Under the pieces are notes generated by a model, which was not told the origin of the DNA, did not search any database, and saw only the letters and a list, made by a program, of their open reading frames with translations. A DNA stretch of 5,940 bases from RZYP01 sp964386405. GTDB lineage: Bacteria > Bacillota > Negativicutes > Acidaminococcales > Acidaminococcaceae. The stretch lies in contig CAYLRW010000082.1 of assembly GCA_964386405.1 (NCBI GenBank), forward strand, positions 1-5,940, given 5' to 3'. Positions 1-5,760 of the stretch are shown piece by piece. Position 1 is the stretch's first letter, and the number at the start of each line of letters is the position of its first letter. Position numbers and translations under genes: made by a program.

Positions 1-30
1 TTTGTTGTAGGTATGGAATACTCCTTCTAA
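1..30 (+). CDS. C-terminal end of an outer-membrane beta-barrel protein, probably a TonB-dependent receptor (partial)
   Basis: The first frame reads nine codons, FVVGMEYSF, and then TAA at 28-30. Outer-membrane beta-barrels typically end in a final strand with alternating hydrophobic residues, an aromatic residue two before the end, and a terminal Phe; this tail (G-M-E-Y-S-F) fits that pattern. The next genes encode a periplasmic binding protein, an importer ATPase and ExbB/ExbD/TonB, so a TonB-dependent receptor is the most likely identity. The start and nearly all of the gene lie outside the window, so the ligand cannot be inferred. Nine residues are weak evidence on their own; the call depends on the terminal motif plus context. 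A chance open frame is the alternative. Confidence 0.6.
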   Translation, partial: FVVGMEYSF

Positions 31-38
31 ATCATATA

Positions 39-47
39 TGTTATAAT
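39..47 (+). promoter_or_regulatory. Candidate extended -10 promoter upstream of the binding-protein gene
   Basis: TGTTATAAT at 39-47 is a perfect extended -10 element (TG, one base, TATAAT). No good -35 hexamer lies 16-18 bases upstream, which is tolerated in extended -10 promoters. Transcription would begin near 53-55, giving a leader of about 60 bases that contains the hairpin at 61-91. An imperfect inverted repeat (TCAT at 32-35, ATGA at 51-54) brackets the element and could be an operator, but it is too weak to name a regulator such as Fur. The surrounding DNA is AT-rich, so a chance match is possible. Confidence 0.45.
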
Positions 48-60
48 TTAATGACGAATT

Positions 61-91
61 TAAAACGGGGGCAGAGTTTGTCCTCGTTTTA
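61..91 (+). terminator. Stem-loop between the receptor and the binding-protein gene; weak terminator or leader hairpin
   Basis: The arms at 61-73 and 79-91 pair over 13 positions, with two G-U wobbles and a five-base loop (74-78, GAGTT). The stem has a G/C-rich top and an A/T base. The only U-run is the four T's at 87-90, which are inside the right arm, so termination is probably partial. It could end the receptor transcript while letting some polymerase continue, which would lower expression of the downstream genes relative to the receptor. If the promoter at 39-47 is used, it would instead be a 5' stabilising or attenuating hairpin in the leader. Confidence 0.5.
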
Positions 92-98
92 AGCTATG

Positions 99-104
99 AA
101 AGGA
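99..104 (+). promoter_or_regulatory. Ribosome binding site that selects the ATG start at 113
   Basis: AAAGGA lies 8 bases before the ATG at 113 and only 5 bases before an overlapping in-frame TTG at 110. The spacing favours the ATG. Confidence 0.6.
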
Positions 105-112
105 CTAATTTG

Positions 113-1081
113 ATGGACAGCAGGAAATGTTATGCCAAGCTGTTTGTTGCACTGTTTTTTTTGATGCCTTTGCTACTTGGTGGTTGTGCAAACAACGAAC
201 AGGGAAATCCTAAAAATGAAAATGAAAAAGGCTATACCGTGACAGACGCTTCAGGAACTAAGCTTACTTTTAAAGAAAGTCCAAAACGTATCGTGTCTCT
301 AAGCAGCAGCGCTGATGAAATTCTACTGGATATGCTGCCGCCAGAGAGAATTGCCGCTCTGACTAATCTTGCAGATGATCCAGGTATTTGCTCCACAACT
401 GAAAAAGCTAAAGCCGTTAAACAGAGGGTGCAGAGCAAAAACGTAGAAGCAATCCTCGCATTGAACCCTGATCTGGTTTTAATGCCAGATTGGCTGGGAG
501 TTGAAAAAGCTCAGAGTTTTAGAGATGTTGGCATTAAAGTATATTTTTACAAGACACCTGTTACTTTGGCAGATATTCAAAATTCTATTCGCGAAATAGC
601 TGCGGTGGTAGATGCACGTGAACAAGGTGATAAATTAGTACTGGCTATGCAGGAAAAATTGGACGGCATCCAACAAAAATTAAAAAATCTGCCAGCTGAT
701 AAAAAACAGGTAGTTGTTCCTCTTTCTTTGATGGGGGCATTTGGTGGCAAAGGTACAACCTTTGATGACATTTGCAATTATGCTAATGTTACTAATGGCA
801 TATCTGCTGCCGGTATTGATAAGAATGCCGTTATAGCAAAAGAAAAAATAGTGGAGATCAATCCTGATGCCTTTATATTGCCGACCTGGGATTTTGGCAA
901 AAGCGGTGATGCTCAAAGTTTTATTGATGATACAATGAATGATCCGGCATTTAAGACAGTGAAGGCAATACAGAACAATAGATTAATTCGGATACATGAT
1001 GCTTACCTGTACAGCATTTCCCATTACGCGGCAAATGCTGTAGATGAAATTGCCCGTGCAGTATATCCTGAATATTTTTAA
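113..1081 (+). CDS. ABC transporter substrate-binding lipoprotein (iron-siderophore/heme/cobalamin type, Peripl_BP_2)
   Basis: This is the extracytoplasmic ligand-capturing subunit of a BtuF/FecB-type (cluster III) importer, 322 residues, a usual length. The N-terminus has basic residues (R4, K5, K9), a hydrophobic stretch at about 10-22 and a lipobox LLGGC with Cys25, so it should be a lipid-anchored periplasmic protein. The mature part opens with a beta-strand segment (YTVTDASG), then the family hallmark RIVSLSSSADEIL. It continues with a helix-rich first lobe containing EAILALNPDLVL and a C-terminal lobe ending VDEIARAVYPEYF. The ATG at 113 is chosen because AAAGGA at 99-104 is spaced 8 bases from it; an in-frame TTG at 110 would be only 5 bases away and adds one residue. 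The ATPase gene follows after 80 bases, and no permease gene lies between. The ligand cannot be read from the sequence; iron-siderophore, heme and corrinoid are all compatible. Confidence 0.92.
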   Translation: MDSRKCYAKLFVALFFLMPLLLGGCANNEQGNPKNENEKGYTVTDASGTKLTFKESPKRIVSLSSSADEILLDMLPPERIAALTNLADDPGICSTTEKAKAVKQRVQSKNVEAILALNPDLVLMPDWLGVEKAQSFRDVGIKVYFYKTPVTLADIQNSIREIAAVVDAREQGDKLVLAMQEKLDGIQQKLKNLPADKKQVVVPLSLMGAFGGKGTTFDDICNYANVTNGISAAGIDKNAVIAKEKIVEINPDAFILPTWDFGKSGDAQSFIDDTMNDPAFKTVKAIQNNRLIRIHDAYLYSISHYAANAVDEIARAVYPEYF

Positions 1082-1161
1082 ATGTTGAGTTTTGTGTAAA
1101 GTAATATAAACAATATCATTTTAATCCATCTTTAATTTTTGGATGGTAGAAAGAGGCGCTG

Positions 1162-1992
1162 ATGGAAACAGTCATAGCTGTGAATGATTTGGCTGCCGGA
1201 TACCAGAATAAAAGTATTTTGAACAACGTTTCGTTTTCTGTCAAAAGAGGGGAAATGATTGGCATAATAGGACCTAATGGTGCTGGCAAAAGTACGCTTT
1301 TAAAAACTATACGCGGTCTTCTACCTAAACAAAAAGGAAGTATTGTTTTATTTAAGAAAGATATTGACGACTTATCTGAAAGGGAATTCGCACGTCATGT
1401 GGCTTATTTACAGCAGCATGTGGACGTTTCGTTTGGTTATACAGGTAAAGAACTTGTTATGGCCGGACGGTATCCTTATCTGGAGTGGTGGCAGGGTGAA
1501 AGCGCGGCAGATGAAACAATCGTCAAGCAATGTATGGAATACACGGGTGTTTGGGATTTAGCTGATACTTCTGTGGAACAAGTATCAGGAGGGCAGAAAC
1601 AACGTATTTTATTGGCTAAGGTATTAGCGCAAAAAACACCAATTTTGTTTTTAGATGAGCCGACAACAGGACTTGATATAGTTTATCAGGAAGAAATTTT
1701 TCGGTTTTGCGAAACACTCTGCAAAGCAGGAAAAACTGTCATTATGGTTGCGCATGAGTTGAATTTGGCGGCTAAATTCTGCAATCGTCTGCTTTTGGTT
1801 GCCAATGGTGGAATTTTGGCTGATGGCTCGCCAGAAGAGGTTTTGGATGCCGGTCATTTAAGCCTCGCCTATAATGTCCCTGTCAAAGTTATAAAAAACC
1901 CCAACAGCGGCGGTATTGAAATTACTACTCTTCCTAGCCGTGCAGAAGAGGAACGCAAGGAATCGTTAATTAAAATTATTTGTGAAAACTAG
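1162..1992 (+). CDS. ABC importer ATP-binding protein, FecE/FhuC/BtuD type
   Basis: This cytoplasmic ATPase would power an inner-membrane importer for iron chelates, heme or cobalamin. It is 276 residues and has all nucleotide-binding motifs in order: Walker A GPNGAGKST (37-45, Lys43), Q-loop Gln85, signature VSGGQ (141-145), Walker B with LFLDEP (Asp165, Glu166), D-loop GLD (170-172) and switch His198 in VAHELN. The segment VMAGRYPYL (99-107) is typical of the FecE/FhuC/BtuD group, where the matching stretch reads roughly LLGR-PH/Y. The tail beyond about residue 225 is the usual short extension, ending in a charged stretch. The start is supported by GAGG at 1153-1156, 5 bases before the ATG. 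It should pair with the preceding binding protein and with a FecCD-family permease that is not encoded here. The 80-base gap upstream has no convincing terminator, so co-transcription with the binding protein is likely. Confidence 0.94.
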   Translation: METVIAVNDLAAGYQNKSILNNVSFSVKRGEMIGIIGPNGAGKSTLLKTIRGLLPKQKGSIVLFKKDIDDLSEREFARHVAYLQQHVDVSFGYTGKELVMAGRYPYLEWWQGESAADETIVKQCMEYTGVWDLADTSVEQVSGGQKQRILLAKVLAQKTPILFLDEPTTGLDIVYQEEIFRFCETLCKAGKTVIMVAHELNLAAKFCNRLLLVANGGILADGSPEEVLDAGHLSLAYNVPVKVIKNPNSGGIEITTLPSRAEEERKESLIKIICEN

Positions 1993-2062
1993 TGCAATTT
2001 CAACCAAAAAGTTTTGCATTATTCATAGAGAGATTAAATAAAAGTTATTTGGAGGCTAAAAG

Positions 2063-2680
2063 ATGGATTCAATAAAATTATTGGCAGAGTATTTTGGCAA
2101 GGGCGGTTTGGTCATGTGGCCGTTGTTATTATGTTCGATTCTTGTAGTAACTATAGCCATTGAACGTTATTTGTTCTATAAGGAAACGGATTCAGGCAGT
2201 GCTTTTGCGGATGAGTATTCGAATTTGATGGCAAGCGGCAAAGTTCAAGAAGGACAGGCGCTTGCGGAAAGCACAAAAGGCGAATGTGCACGTATACTAA
2301 ATGAAACGATGAAGCTGAATGGCAACAATACGAGAAAGTTCAATTACATGGAAGCACAGGCGGGAATTGTCATCGCTAAATGGCGTAACAGACTTAGCTA
2401 CTTAGGTGTTATCGTGACCTTATCACCTTTGCTGGGTCTTCTTGGTACAATTGTAGGCATGATTAATTCTTTCAGTATTTTCAATTTAAAATCAGGCCAA
2501 CCTATGGCAATCACCGGTGGTATCGGTGAAGCGCTGATAGCTACTGCCACAGGACTATGTGTTGCCATCATTGCGCTTTCCGTCCATTCCTATTTTGCAC
2601 AAAGACTTGATACGGCAATCACTAATATGGAACAATGTTTCTCCGCATTACTTGAGGCTGGCAGCAGGGGTGAAGATTAA
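2063..2680 (+). CDS. exbB: ExbB, MotA/TolQ/ExbB-family proton-channel subunit of the Ton system
   Basis: ExbB forms the pentameric inner-membrane scaffold that, with ExbD, uses the proton gradient to drive TonB. It is 205 residues with three membrane segments: about 15-38 (ends at IERYLFY), about 110-135 and about 154-178. The large loop between the first two is cytoplasmic. Family hallmarks are visible: GLLGTIVGMINSF (125-137) in the second segment and EALIATATGLCVAI (156-169) in the third, including the conserved Glu156 and the Thr residues that line the channel. It is shorter than the roughly 240-residue E. coli ExbB, mainly because it lacks the N-terminal periplasmic extension; many ExbB proteins share this. 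The start follows a strong GGAGG at 2051-2055 with 7-base spacing. TolQ or MotA-like paralogues are alternatives, but the adjacent exbD and tonB settle the call. Confidence 0.95.
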   Translation: MDSIKLLAEYFGKGGLVMWPLLLCSILVVTIAIERYLFYKETDSGSAFADEYSNLMASGKVQEGQALAESTKGECARILNETMKLNGNNTRKFNYMEAQAGIVIAKWRNRLSYLGVIVTLSPLLGLLGTIVGMINSFSIFNLKSGQPMAITGGIGEALIATATGLCVAIIALSVHSYFAQRLDTAITNMEQCFSALLEAGSRGED

Positions 2681-3093
2681 TGAAGCTGAGAGATAGCAGG
2701 CAAGTCAAAACACCGGACTTGATGATTATTCCAATGATCGATATCATGTTTTTCTTGTTGGTATTTTTTATGATAAGTACTATGTATATGGTTGATGTAA
2801 AGACTATTCCTATCAAATTACCTACAGCATCAAATGCTTCAGCCACTGCCAGTACAACTTTTTCGGTGTCAATAAAAAAAGACGGCTCCATTTGGTTGGA
2901 AGATAAACAAACGGATGCAAGAAGTTTGGCCATGCAGGCACTTATGGAACAAAAAGCAAATCCAAACTTTGCGATTGTGATAAGGGCAGATAAAGATGCG
3001 GATTATGGCGAAGTAATTGCTGTATTAGATTTACTTAGAGGTGCAGGAATCAATAAATTTGGCTTGGCAACTGATGTAGGAGCTGGTAAGTAA
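2680..3093 (+). CDS. exbD: ExbD, TolR/ExbD-family subunit of the Ton system
   Basis: ExbD is the partner of ExbB: a small protein with one membrane helix and a periplasmic domain that couples proton flow to TonB movement. The product is 137 residues, close to the usual length. A short cytoplasmic N-terminus leads into the helix at about 15-36 (MIIPMIDIMFFLLVFFMIST), which carries the essential Asp of the family at position 21 in the motif P-M-I-D-I-M. The periplasmic part has the typical order: IPIKLPTA, a strand pair around FSVSIKKDGSIWL, and IRADKDADYGEVIAVLDLLRGAGINKFGLAT. Its ATG overlaps the exbB stop codon by one base (TAATG at 2678-2682), and AGGGG at 2666-2670 serves as ribosome binding site, so translation is probably coupled to exbB. 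Confidence 0.95.
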   Translation: MKLRDSRQVKTPDLMIIPMIDIMFFLLVFFMISTMYMVDVKTIPIKLPTASNASATASTTFSVSIKKDGSIWLEDKQTDARSLAMQALMEQKANPNFAIVIRADKDADYGEVIAVLDLLRGAGINKFGLATDVGAGK

Positions 3094-3998
3094 TGGATAA
3101 TAGCTCAAAAAGATTAAAAATAGGTTTTGTAGGTTCGATAGCTTTCCACCTGTTTTTAATTTTGCTGTTGGCTTTTACTGGCTTTTTTCATTTCAGCAAA
3201 ACTGATGATAGAATCATTGAAGTTGCTGTTTTAGGAGGAGGCGGCGGAGGAGGCGGTGGCGGAGGCCAAAAACCATTGGATCCGACATCAGAAGACTTTG
3301 CAAAAGCCAGAGCAGAAGCATTGAAAAACAGTTCAAAAAGCGGACAAATAAATCCGGAAAATGCTGGTAGTAACCACTCGCAAAATATTGTTGGACAGCC
3401 ATCAATTGATGATATAGTTGAGCAATTAACCAAAGAATTCGAAAAAAATTCGCCGATGAATCCTGTTTTGCAGGAAAGCTCAGCAGGACAAGATGGTAAT
3501 CAGGAACAAAGTAAAAATATCGCTGGCGTCAGTGTTACTGAGAATACAGGCAGTGGCGGCGGCTATGGCACTGGACAGGGTACCGGCTATGGCAGCGGAC
3601 AAGGGCCTGGTTCAGGCAGTGGCAGCGGTGGTGGTCATGGGGCTGGGGAAGGAACTGGCATGGGCGACGGTATTGGCTCTGGGGTCGGAACAGGCAATGG
3701 CGGTGGCACAACTACAGTTGCACCGGCAATACCACCAAGGCTTATATCACACCAGGAACCTAATTATCCAAGCAGTGCCAGAAGTGCTGGTATCGAGGGA
3801 ACTACAACTGTGCGCATGCTGGTTGCCGCTGATGGTAGTGTTGATGAAGTAACAGTTGATGGTTCGTCTGGTTCTGATGCTTTGGATGCTGCAGCTGTCT
3901 CGGCCTGTTATAAATGGAGTTTTATTCCTGCAAAAAATGGGATGGGGCAAGCTATTAGTTGTTATGTTTATAAACCTATTACTTTTAGAATGAGGTAA
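3093..3998 (+). CDS. tonB: TonB energy transducer with glycine-rich spacer
   Basis: TonB spans the periplasm and passes energy from ExbB/ExbD to outer-membrane receptors. The product is 301 residues. A short cytoplasmic N-terminus precedes a membrane anchor at about 10-34 containing Ser15-x3-His19, the S-x3-H signature that in E. coli TonB is needed for coupling to ExbB/ExbD. Next are 11 consecutive glycines (48-58), a polar linker (about 60-152), a Gly-X region (153-205, 30 of 53 residues Gly) and a C-terminal TonB_C domain (about 215-301) with EPNYPSSARSAGIEGTTTVR, a VAADGSV turn, ALDAAAVSACYKWSFIPA and the terminal strand KPITFRMR. The usual Pro-Glu/Pro-Lys spacer is absent and seems replaced by glycine-rich sequence. 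Two cysteines (272, 290) lie in the C-terminal domain. The ATG overlaps the exbD stop by one base; AGGAG at 3078-3082 is the likely ribosome binding site. Confidence 0.93.
   Translation: MDNSSKRLKIGFVGSIAFHLFLILLLAFTGFFHFSKTDDRIIEVAVLGGGGGGGGGGGQKPLDPTSEDFAKARAEALKNSSKSGQINPENAGSNHSQNIVGQPSIDDIVEQLTKEFEKNSPMNPVLQESSAGQDGNQEQSKNIAGVSVTENTGSGGGYGTGQGTGYGSGQGPGSGSGSGGGHGAGEGTGMGDGIGSGVGTGNGGGTTTVAPAIPPRLISHQEPNYPSSARSAGIEGTTTVRMLVAADGSVDEVTVDGSSGSDALDAAAVSACYKWSFIPAKNGMGQAISCYVYKPITFRMR
3234..3266 (+). repeat. Run of 11 glycine codons (GGN)11 in tonB
   Basis: Eleven consecutive GGA/GGC/GGT codons follow the tonB membrane anchor (residues 48-58). The codons are mixed, so this is an imperfect trinucleotide tract; gain or loss of units would stay in frame. 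Confidence 0.9.
3561..3608 (+). repeat. Tandem 24-base imperfect direct repeat in the glycine-rich part of tonB
   Basis: Units at 3561-3584 and 3585-3608 match at 18 of 24 bases and encode GYGTGQGT and GYGSGQGP. They sit inside the larger Gly-X region (3549-3707). The pattern suggests growth of the spacer by duplication. Confidence 0.75.
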
Positions 3999-4002
3999 AA
4001 AA

Positions 4003-4029
4003 ATGGTGGACCAATGGAGTAAGTTATGA
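4003..4029 (+). other. Possible eight-codon mini-ORF between tonB and the exporter gene
   Basis: ATG at 4003 opens a frame for MVDQWSKL that stops at TGA 4027-4029, overlapping the exporter start as ATGA. GAGG at 3992-3995 lies 7 bases before this ATG, a good ribosome-binding spacing. The frame is not in phase with the exporter. It could act as a translational coupling device between tonB and the exporter, but a chance arrangement is at least as likely. Confidence 0.2.
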
Positions 4030-5741
4030 TCGGGAATTTTACAAGATACTATAAACCTTACAAGCTAACTCTTTACGCCGTTATAATTGGCTCCCTTCTT
4101 GCCGCCGGTCTTGACCTTGTATTTCCTATGGCTGTCAGGTATGTTCTGAATGTTGTAGTTCCCCAAAAGGAAATAGGCAGTCTTGTTTTTTATGCTGTGA
4201 CACTTGTTTTCTTATATATATTAAATTATGTTGTCTTATTTTTTGTCAGTTATGTGGGCCATATGTTAAGTGCACGGATGGAAAATGATATGCGGCGGGA
4301 TTTATTTACCCATATGCAAAGCATGTCATTCAAATATTTTGATAATGCACGTACAGGTCAATTGCTTACAAGACTGACGAGTGATATATCTGAGATCGGC
4401 GAGTTGGCCTTTCGCGGGCCGAATGATTTGATTGTCTGCAGTATAACCATGCTAGGCACAATCGTTTTACTTTTTTGGATGAATTTGTCACTGGGTGCTT
4501 TGGTAGCTGCACTTTTGATTTTAAAAACAATTCACACCATTTATGTGAATAAGAAGATGAAAGTAGCTTTCCGTGCCAATCGGTCTAAAAACGGTGAATT
4601 AAGTGCACAAGCTGAAGAGAGTTTGAGTGGGATACGAGTTGTAAAAGCTTTTGCGCGTGAAGAGTATCAATTAAATAAGTTTTGGGGTAAATGTCTCGAA
4701 TTGTTGCAGACGAGAAAAAAATCCTATAAAATTTTGGCACATTTTGCAGGCAGCGTGAATTTTTTCACTAATTTTGCCAATTTGGTAGTTATGTTTGTTG
4801 GTGGTCTATTAATAATTAAGAATGAATTAGCTATGAGCGATTTTGTAGCGTTTTTGCTGTATGTCAACCTGTTTATGAAACCTATGTTCAGATTGACCGT
4901 TTTTACTGAGATGTATCAGCGAGGCATGGCAGGGTTTCATCGTTTTCAAGAAGTAATGAATTTAAGTCCGGATATTGTCGATGCAGAAGATGCCCTGGAG
5001 GAATGGCCGATAAAGGGAGAAATTACGTTTGAAAACATTACTTTTGGTTATAATGATGATAGAAATATTATATCCGGTTTGAATTTAAAAATATTTCCGG
5101 GTGAAACAGTAGCTTTTGTCGGTGAAACTGGCGTTGGCAAAACAACAATTGCGAATATGCTGCTAAGGTTTTACGAACCGGATGCAGGCAGAATTACGAT
5201 TGATGGCGTAGATATCAAGAAAATAAGGCAAAAGTTTCTTCATGAAAATATAGGGCTTGTGCAGCAGGATGTTTTTTTGTTTTCAGATTCTGTTTATAAA
5301 AACATTGCTTTTGGCAAACCAGACGCTTCGCTTGCTGAAGTGAAAGAGGCTGCAAAGATGGCCTCGGCTGAAAGTTTTATTGAAGAATTGCCTGAAAAGT
5401 ATGCAACAGAAATTGGTGAACGCGGTGTTAAATTATCCGGTGGACAGAAACAGAGAATTGCTATAGCCCGCATGTTTTTAAAGAAACCGCCGATAGTTGT
5501 TTTGGACGAAGCTACTTCTTCTTTGGACAACAAAACGGAAAAGGTTATTCAGTTATCTTTAGAAAAACTTATACAAAATAGAACGACTTTGATAATAGCA
5601 CACCGTATGACAACAGTTATTAATGCTGACCGCATAGTTGTTCTTGATAAGAACGGTGTGGCGGAGATTGGCACTCATCATGAACTTATGAAAAAACAAG
5701 GGATATATTATAATTTATATAACTCACAGCTGGATGAATAG
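4026..5741 (+). CDS. Half-size ABC exporter (MsbA-like, membrane domain fused to ATPase domain)
   Basis: This 571-residue protein has an exporter-type six-helix membrane domain (ABC_membrane, about residues 13-300) fused to an ATPase domain (about 335-571), and should work as a homodimer or with a partner half. Membrane helices lie at about 13-36, 52-78, 134-152, 154-172, 236-266 and 270-290. Conserved intracellular-loop sequences are visible: FKYFDNARTGQLLTRLTSD, and ESLSGIRVVKAFAREE. ATPase motifs are complete: Walker A GETGVGKTT (366-374, Lys372), Q-loop Gln414, signature LSGGQ (470-474), Walker B Asp494 with catalytic Glu495, D-loop SSLD, and switch His526. The start has GGAG at 4016-4019, 6 bases upstream. 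It follows tonB by 27 bases and precedes a strong terminator, so it is probably the last gene of the operon. The substrate is unknown: lipid, drug, peptide, heme or siderophore export are all possible, as is uptake, since some iron-siderophore importers (YbtPQ, IrtAB) have the exporter fold. Confidence 0.93.
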   Translation: MIGNFTRYYKPYKLTLYAVIIGSLLAAGLDLVFPMAVRYVLNVVVPQKEIGSLVFYAVTLVFLYILNYVVLFFVSYVGHMLSARMENDMRRDLFTHMQSMSFKYFDNARTGQLLTRLTSDISEIGELAFRGPNDLIVCSITMLGTIVLLFWMNLSLGALVAALLILKTIHTIYVNKKMKVAFRANRSKNGELSAQAEESLSGIRVVKAFAREEYQLNKFWGKCLELLQTRKKSYKILAHFAGSVNFFTNFANLVVMFVGGLLIIKNELAMSDFVAFLLYVNLFMKPMFRLTVFTEMYQRGMAGFHRFQEVMNLSPDIVDAEDALEEWPIKGEITFENITFGYNDDRNIISGLNLKIFPGETVAFVGETGVGKTTIANMLLRFYEPDAGRITIDGVDIKKIRQKFLHENIGLVQQDVFLFSDSVYKNIAFGKPDASLAEVKEAAKMASAESFIEELPEKYATEIGERGVKLSGGQKQRIAIARMFLKKPPIVVLDEATSSLDNKTEKVIQLSLEKLIQNRTTLIIAHRMTTVINADRIVVLDKNGVAEIGTHHELMKKQGIYYNLYNSQLDE

Positions 5742-5760
5742 AATTTTTGACAATACAAGT

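Noticed and set aside
1..112. Cobalamin or other riboswitch ahead of the binding-protein gene
   Set aside because: Only about 80 bases separate the upstream stop codon from the start, and they hold one simple hairpin; no B12-box-like or multi-helix structure is visible. A riboswitch ahead of the upstream receptor cannot be excluded.
1092..1119. Possible promoter TTGTGT / TATCAT in the gap before the ATPase gene
   Set aside because: The -35 match is poor and the region is AT-rich; nothing else supports a separate start for the ATPase gene.
1125..1146. CCATC / GATGG short hairpin upstream of the ATPase gene
   Set aside because: Five base pairs around an 11-base loop is within chance expectation.
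1993..2018. Inverted repeat TGCAA...TTGCA between the ATPase gene and exbB
   Set aside because: Only five base pairs at the ends, or eight with a four-base bulge, and no U-run; too weak for a terminator or an operator call.
3188..3433. Minus-strand open frame with a poly-proline run opposite tonB
   Set aside because: The prolines are the complement of the glycine codons in tonB; it is a shadow of a clearly real gene and has no ribosome binding site or family likeness.
3493..3852. Alternative + strand frame of 119 codons within tonB
   Set aside because: It is rich in Ala/Val/Met because of the GGN repeat read in another phase, and the TonB frame across it is continuous and ends in a recognisable TonB_C domain.
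5747..5752. Perfect TTGACA -35 hexamer after the exporter gene
   Set aside because: The positions 16-18 bases downstream fall inside the terminator stem and hold no -10-like sequence, and no + strand gene follows.
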